Shown piece by piece: positions 62,315 through 64,000 of a DNA stretch of 64,000 bases. The stretch is from Siniperca chuatsi (Eukaryota > Chordata > Actinopteri > Centrarchiformes > Sinipercidae), in the NCBI RefSeq assembly GCF_020085105.1, contig NC_058042.1, forward strand, positions 19,215,001 to 19,279,000, written 5' to 3'. The notes beneath the pieces were generated by a model. That model saw only the letters and a program-made list of their open reading frames with translations, was not told the origin of the DNA and did no database searches. Position 1 is the stretch's first letter; every line of letters begins with the position of its first letter. The translations under genes were made by a program, and so were the position numbers.

Positions 62315-64000
62315 CTTGGGAAATGTTTGCAGGGTTGAGAATTCAATACGAATCCAAATTTAAGCATGTGTCAAAGTAATTTGGAGAAATCTTCACTATT
62401 AGCGGGTGTTTGTTCTCTTAAACTGTGTCAGGCAAAGTGGATGTCTGCCAGGTGGGGGGAACAAACTAAACCACATAGAGAAGTTGTGTTATGGTTCACA
62501 TTAACCATACAATTCACTACGTCTTGCTACTTAAAAATATTGCATAAGGCCATACAGTATACATAGTGTCAAAAAGACACAGTGTACACAGCATAGCAGG
62601 CAAACAGGCCAAAACTGAAAGAAAACACTTTACAATATCTACACTATCAGCTTAGCTTTTTAGATGGACAGGTATGATCTTAAATCTGCTAGACAAATGA
62701 CTCATGACAAAGGGCGGACTAAAAACAGAGCCATCAAAATTACATAATGGTGGCAAAACCAACAGGAACATTTAAGTGGCCACCTTAAATATGAAACGGG
62801 GGACTGCATTACACTGCCTCCATCTAGAATTTGTTCAGCAAAAATATGCTGGAAATGCTGACTTTTTCTGGGGAAGTTCTAGTTAACTGAACTAGCAGCT
62901 TTAGTTTTAGTTAACATCTATGCCATGAGTCAAAATCACTTTCCATATCATGTAGCAGTGACTGAATCTAAACTAGCAGTAACACATTTGGCTAATCCTG
63001 CTCTGGGAAAGCTTGAAATTGTGAAGGCACTGGCAATTCTCTTGTATGAAATCAGATCCCAGACATGAAAATACATTTTTAAACACACACAAATAGTATT
63101 CCCAATTAAAAAGCAGAGGGCCCCTTATAAAAATTAAACCCAAGATTAGAAGCTGCTTTCACTCTCTGTCAATTGACTGACAGGTTTTGTAAGAGGAAAA
63201 AACACAGGACAACAACTATTATATTCTCCATCTAAAAAACCTAAAACAATTGTTTACATCAGTATAATATTGCATATTGTTATTGTTAAGAAACACATAA
63301 TGCTGAAAGGCAGTGATCAGAGATGAACCAGTGACAGCAGTCTAATATGAGCAGGTCAAATGTCAGGTTGTGTGTGTGCTCATATGGGGATAATAGCACA
63401 GTGGTGACATTGGCTGCCATCAGTGGTAAAGGTGATAGTTCAAGCCTCAGTTTGACCACAACAGAAGATAAATCACTTATGCAACTAGAAAACTCTGAAA
63501 GCACATACATCAACCATGGCTTAATCTGGATCAAGACAACCATAGGATAGATGTGCCATATGTGTCATATTTTTTTCCCCCCATTCATTTAACCCAGTTG
63601 TTAACAAGAAAAACAGCGAAAAATTCCTGGATTCACACCAAAACTATACAGTTGTTTCCAGGGTATTTTTTTTTTCATTGTAAGGTGTCAAAACATGTTA
63701 GGAATTTCAAATAGACACTTGGCCATATATCCTCCTGAGTGAGATAATTATGGGTAAAACTCTATGGAATTAATATGCATTTTATATTAAAATAAATAAT
63801 AATAAATAAAACAATGTCCATAAAAATATTTTAAAGTTTGTTTGTTTTTTTGCACTGAGCGGTAAAAGGCGGGTGAAACTCTACACACAGTGTCAGCGAC
63901 AAGTGAAACAGAACAATGACATCTCCCACTGTATTCCAGTGTCAACTGATGAAAATAAATGTGTCCCCTCATTAATTTTAAATATCCCCATAGTGTATTT

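Larger units (their letters stand above)
49520..64000. other. gse1 upstream or first-intron region, no coding exon recognised
   Basis: 14.5 kb right of the first visible gse1 exon. Mammalian GSE1 has very distant alternative first exons, so this is most likely 5' intron. It carries microsatellites at 50582, 52473, 55787, 55920, 56811, 57801 and 60337, one complete family-1 MITE and two retroposon tails. I looked on both strands for protein-family motifs and found none. The longest frame (58743-59345, minus, 200 aa) reads through simple-sequence DNA. Confidence 0.5.

Noticed and set aside
1..64000. CRISPR arrays, bacterial operons, tRNA or rRNA genes
   Set aside because: The periodic sequences are microsatellites without spacer structure; no tRNA A/B box pairs with cloverleaf or rRNA signatures were recognised by eye.

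Overview
The window is vertebrate nuclear DNA, almost certainly from a ray-finned fish and probably a spiny-rayed (percomorph-type) teleost. The genes are split by GT-AG introns, the proteins match vertebrate families, intergenic distances are short, and the spacers carry many CA/GT microsatellites and short DNA-transposon relics typical of teleosts. There are no bacterial features such as operons or CRISPR arrays.

Five genes were reconstructed exon by exon with consistent reading phase. (1) dusp22b, minus strand, 9905 down to 1873: a dual-specificity phosphatase whose last coding exon(s) were not found and probably lie left of the window. (2) cox4i1, minus strand, 14064 down to 11971: complete, 169 aa, nuclear-encoded cytochrome c oxidase subunit 4. 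(3) emc8, plus strand, 15218-17334: complete, 204 aa, ER membrane protein complex subunit, divergent from cox4i1 across about 1.15 kb. (4) gins2, plus strand, 19868-22037: complete, 186 aa, replicative helicase subunit PSF2. (5) gse1, minus strand, 49519 down to 26098: 15 coding exons, about 1,244 aa from the first visible ATG, a chromatin corepressor subunit. A short extra N-terminal exon or 5' UTR exon probably lies further right.

The order and strands cox4i1(-) emc8(+) gins2(+) gse1(-) are the mirror image of human 16q24.1 (GSE1, GINS2, EMC8, COX4I1), so this is an ancient conserved block. On the far side of cox4i1 sits dusp22b, where the human block has IRF8.

From about 49.5 kb to 64 kb there is no recognisable coding exon. 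It looks like upstream or first-intron DNA of gse1, rich in CA/GT and CT microsatellites, with a possible alternative first exon near 51.5 kb. The non-genic DNA also holds at least three kinds of short inverted-repeat element with intact 8-bp target duplications (hAT-like), including a family with seven copies, plus 3' tails of a non-LTR retroposon. I see no credible evidence for a wholly new biological system. The most informative observations are the synteny junction, the dated transposon insertions and the alternative 5' exon hypothesis for gse1.
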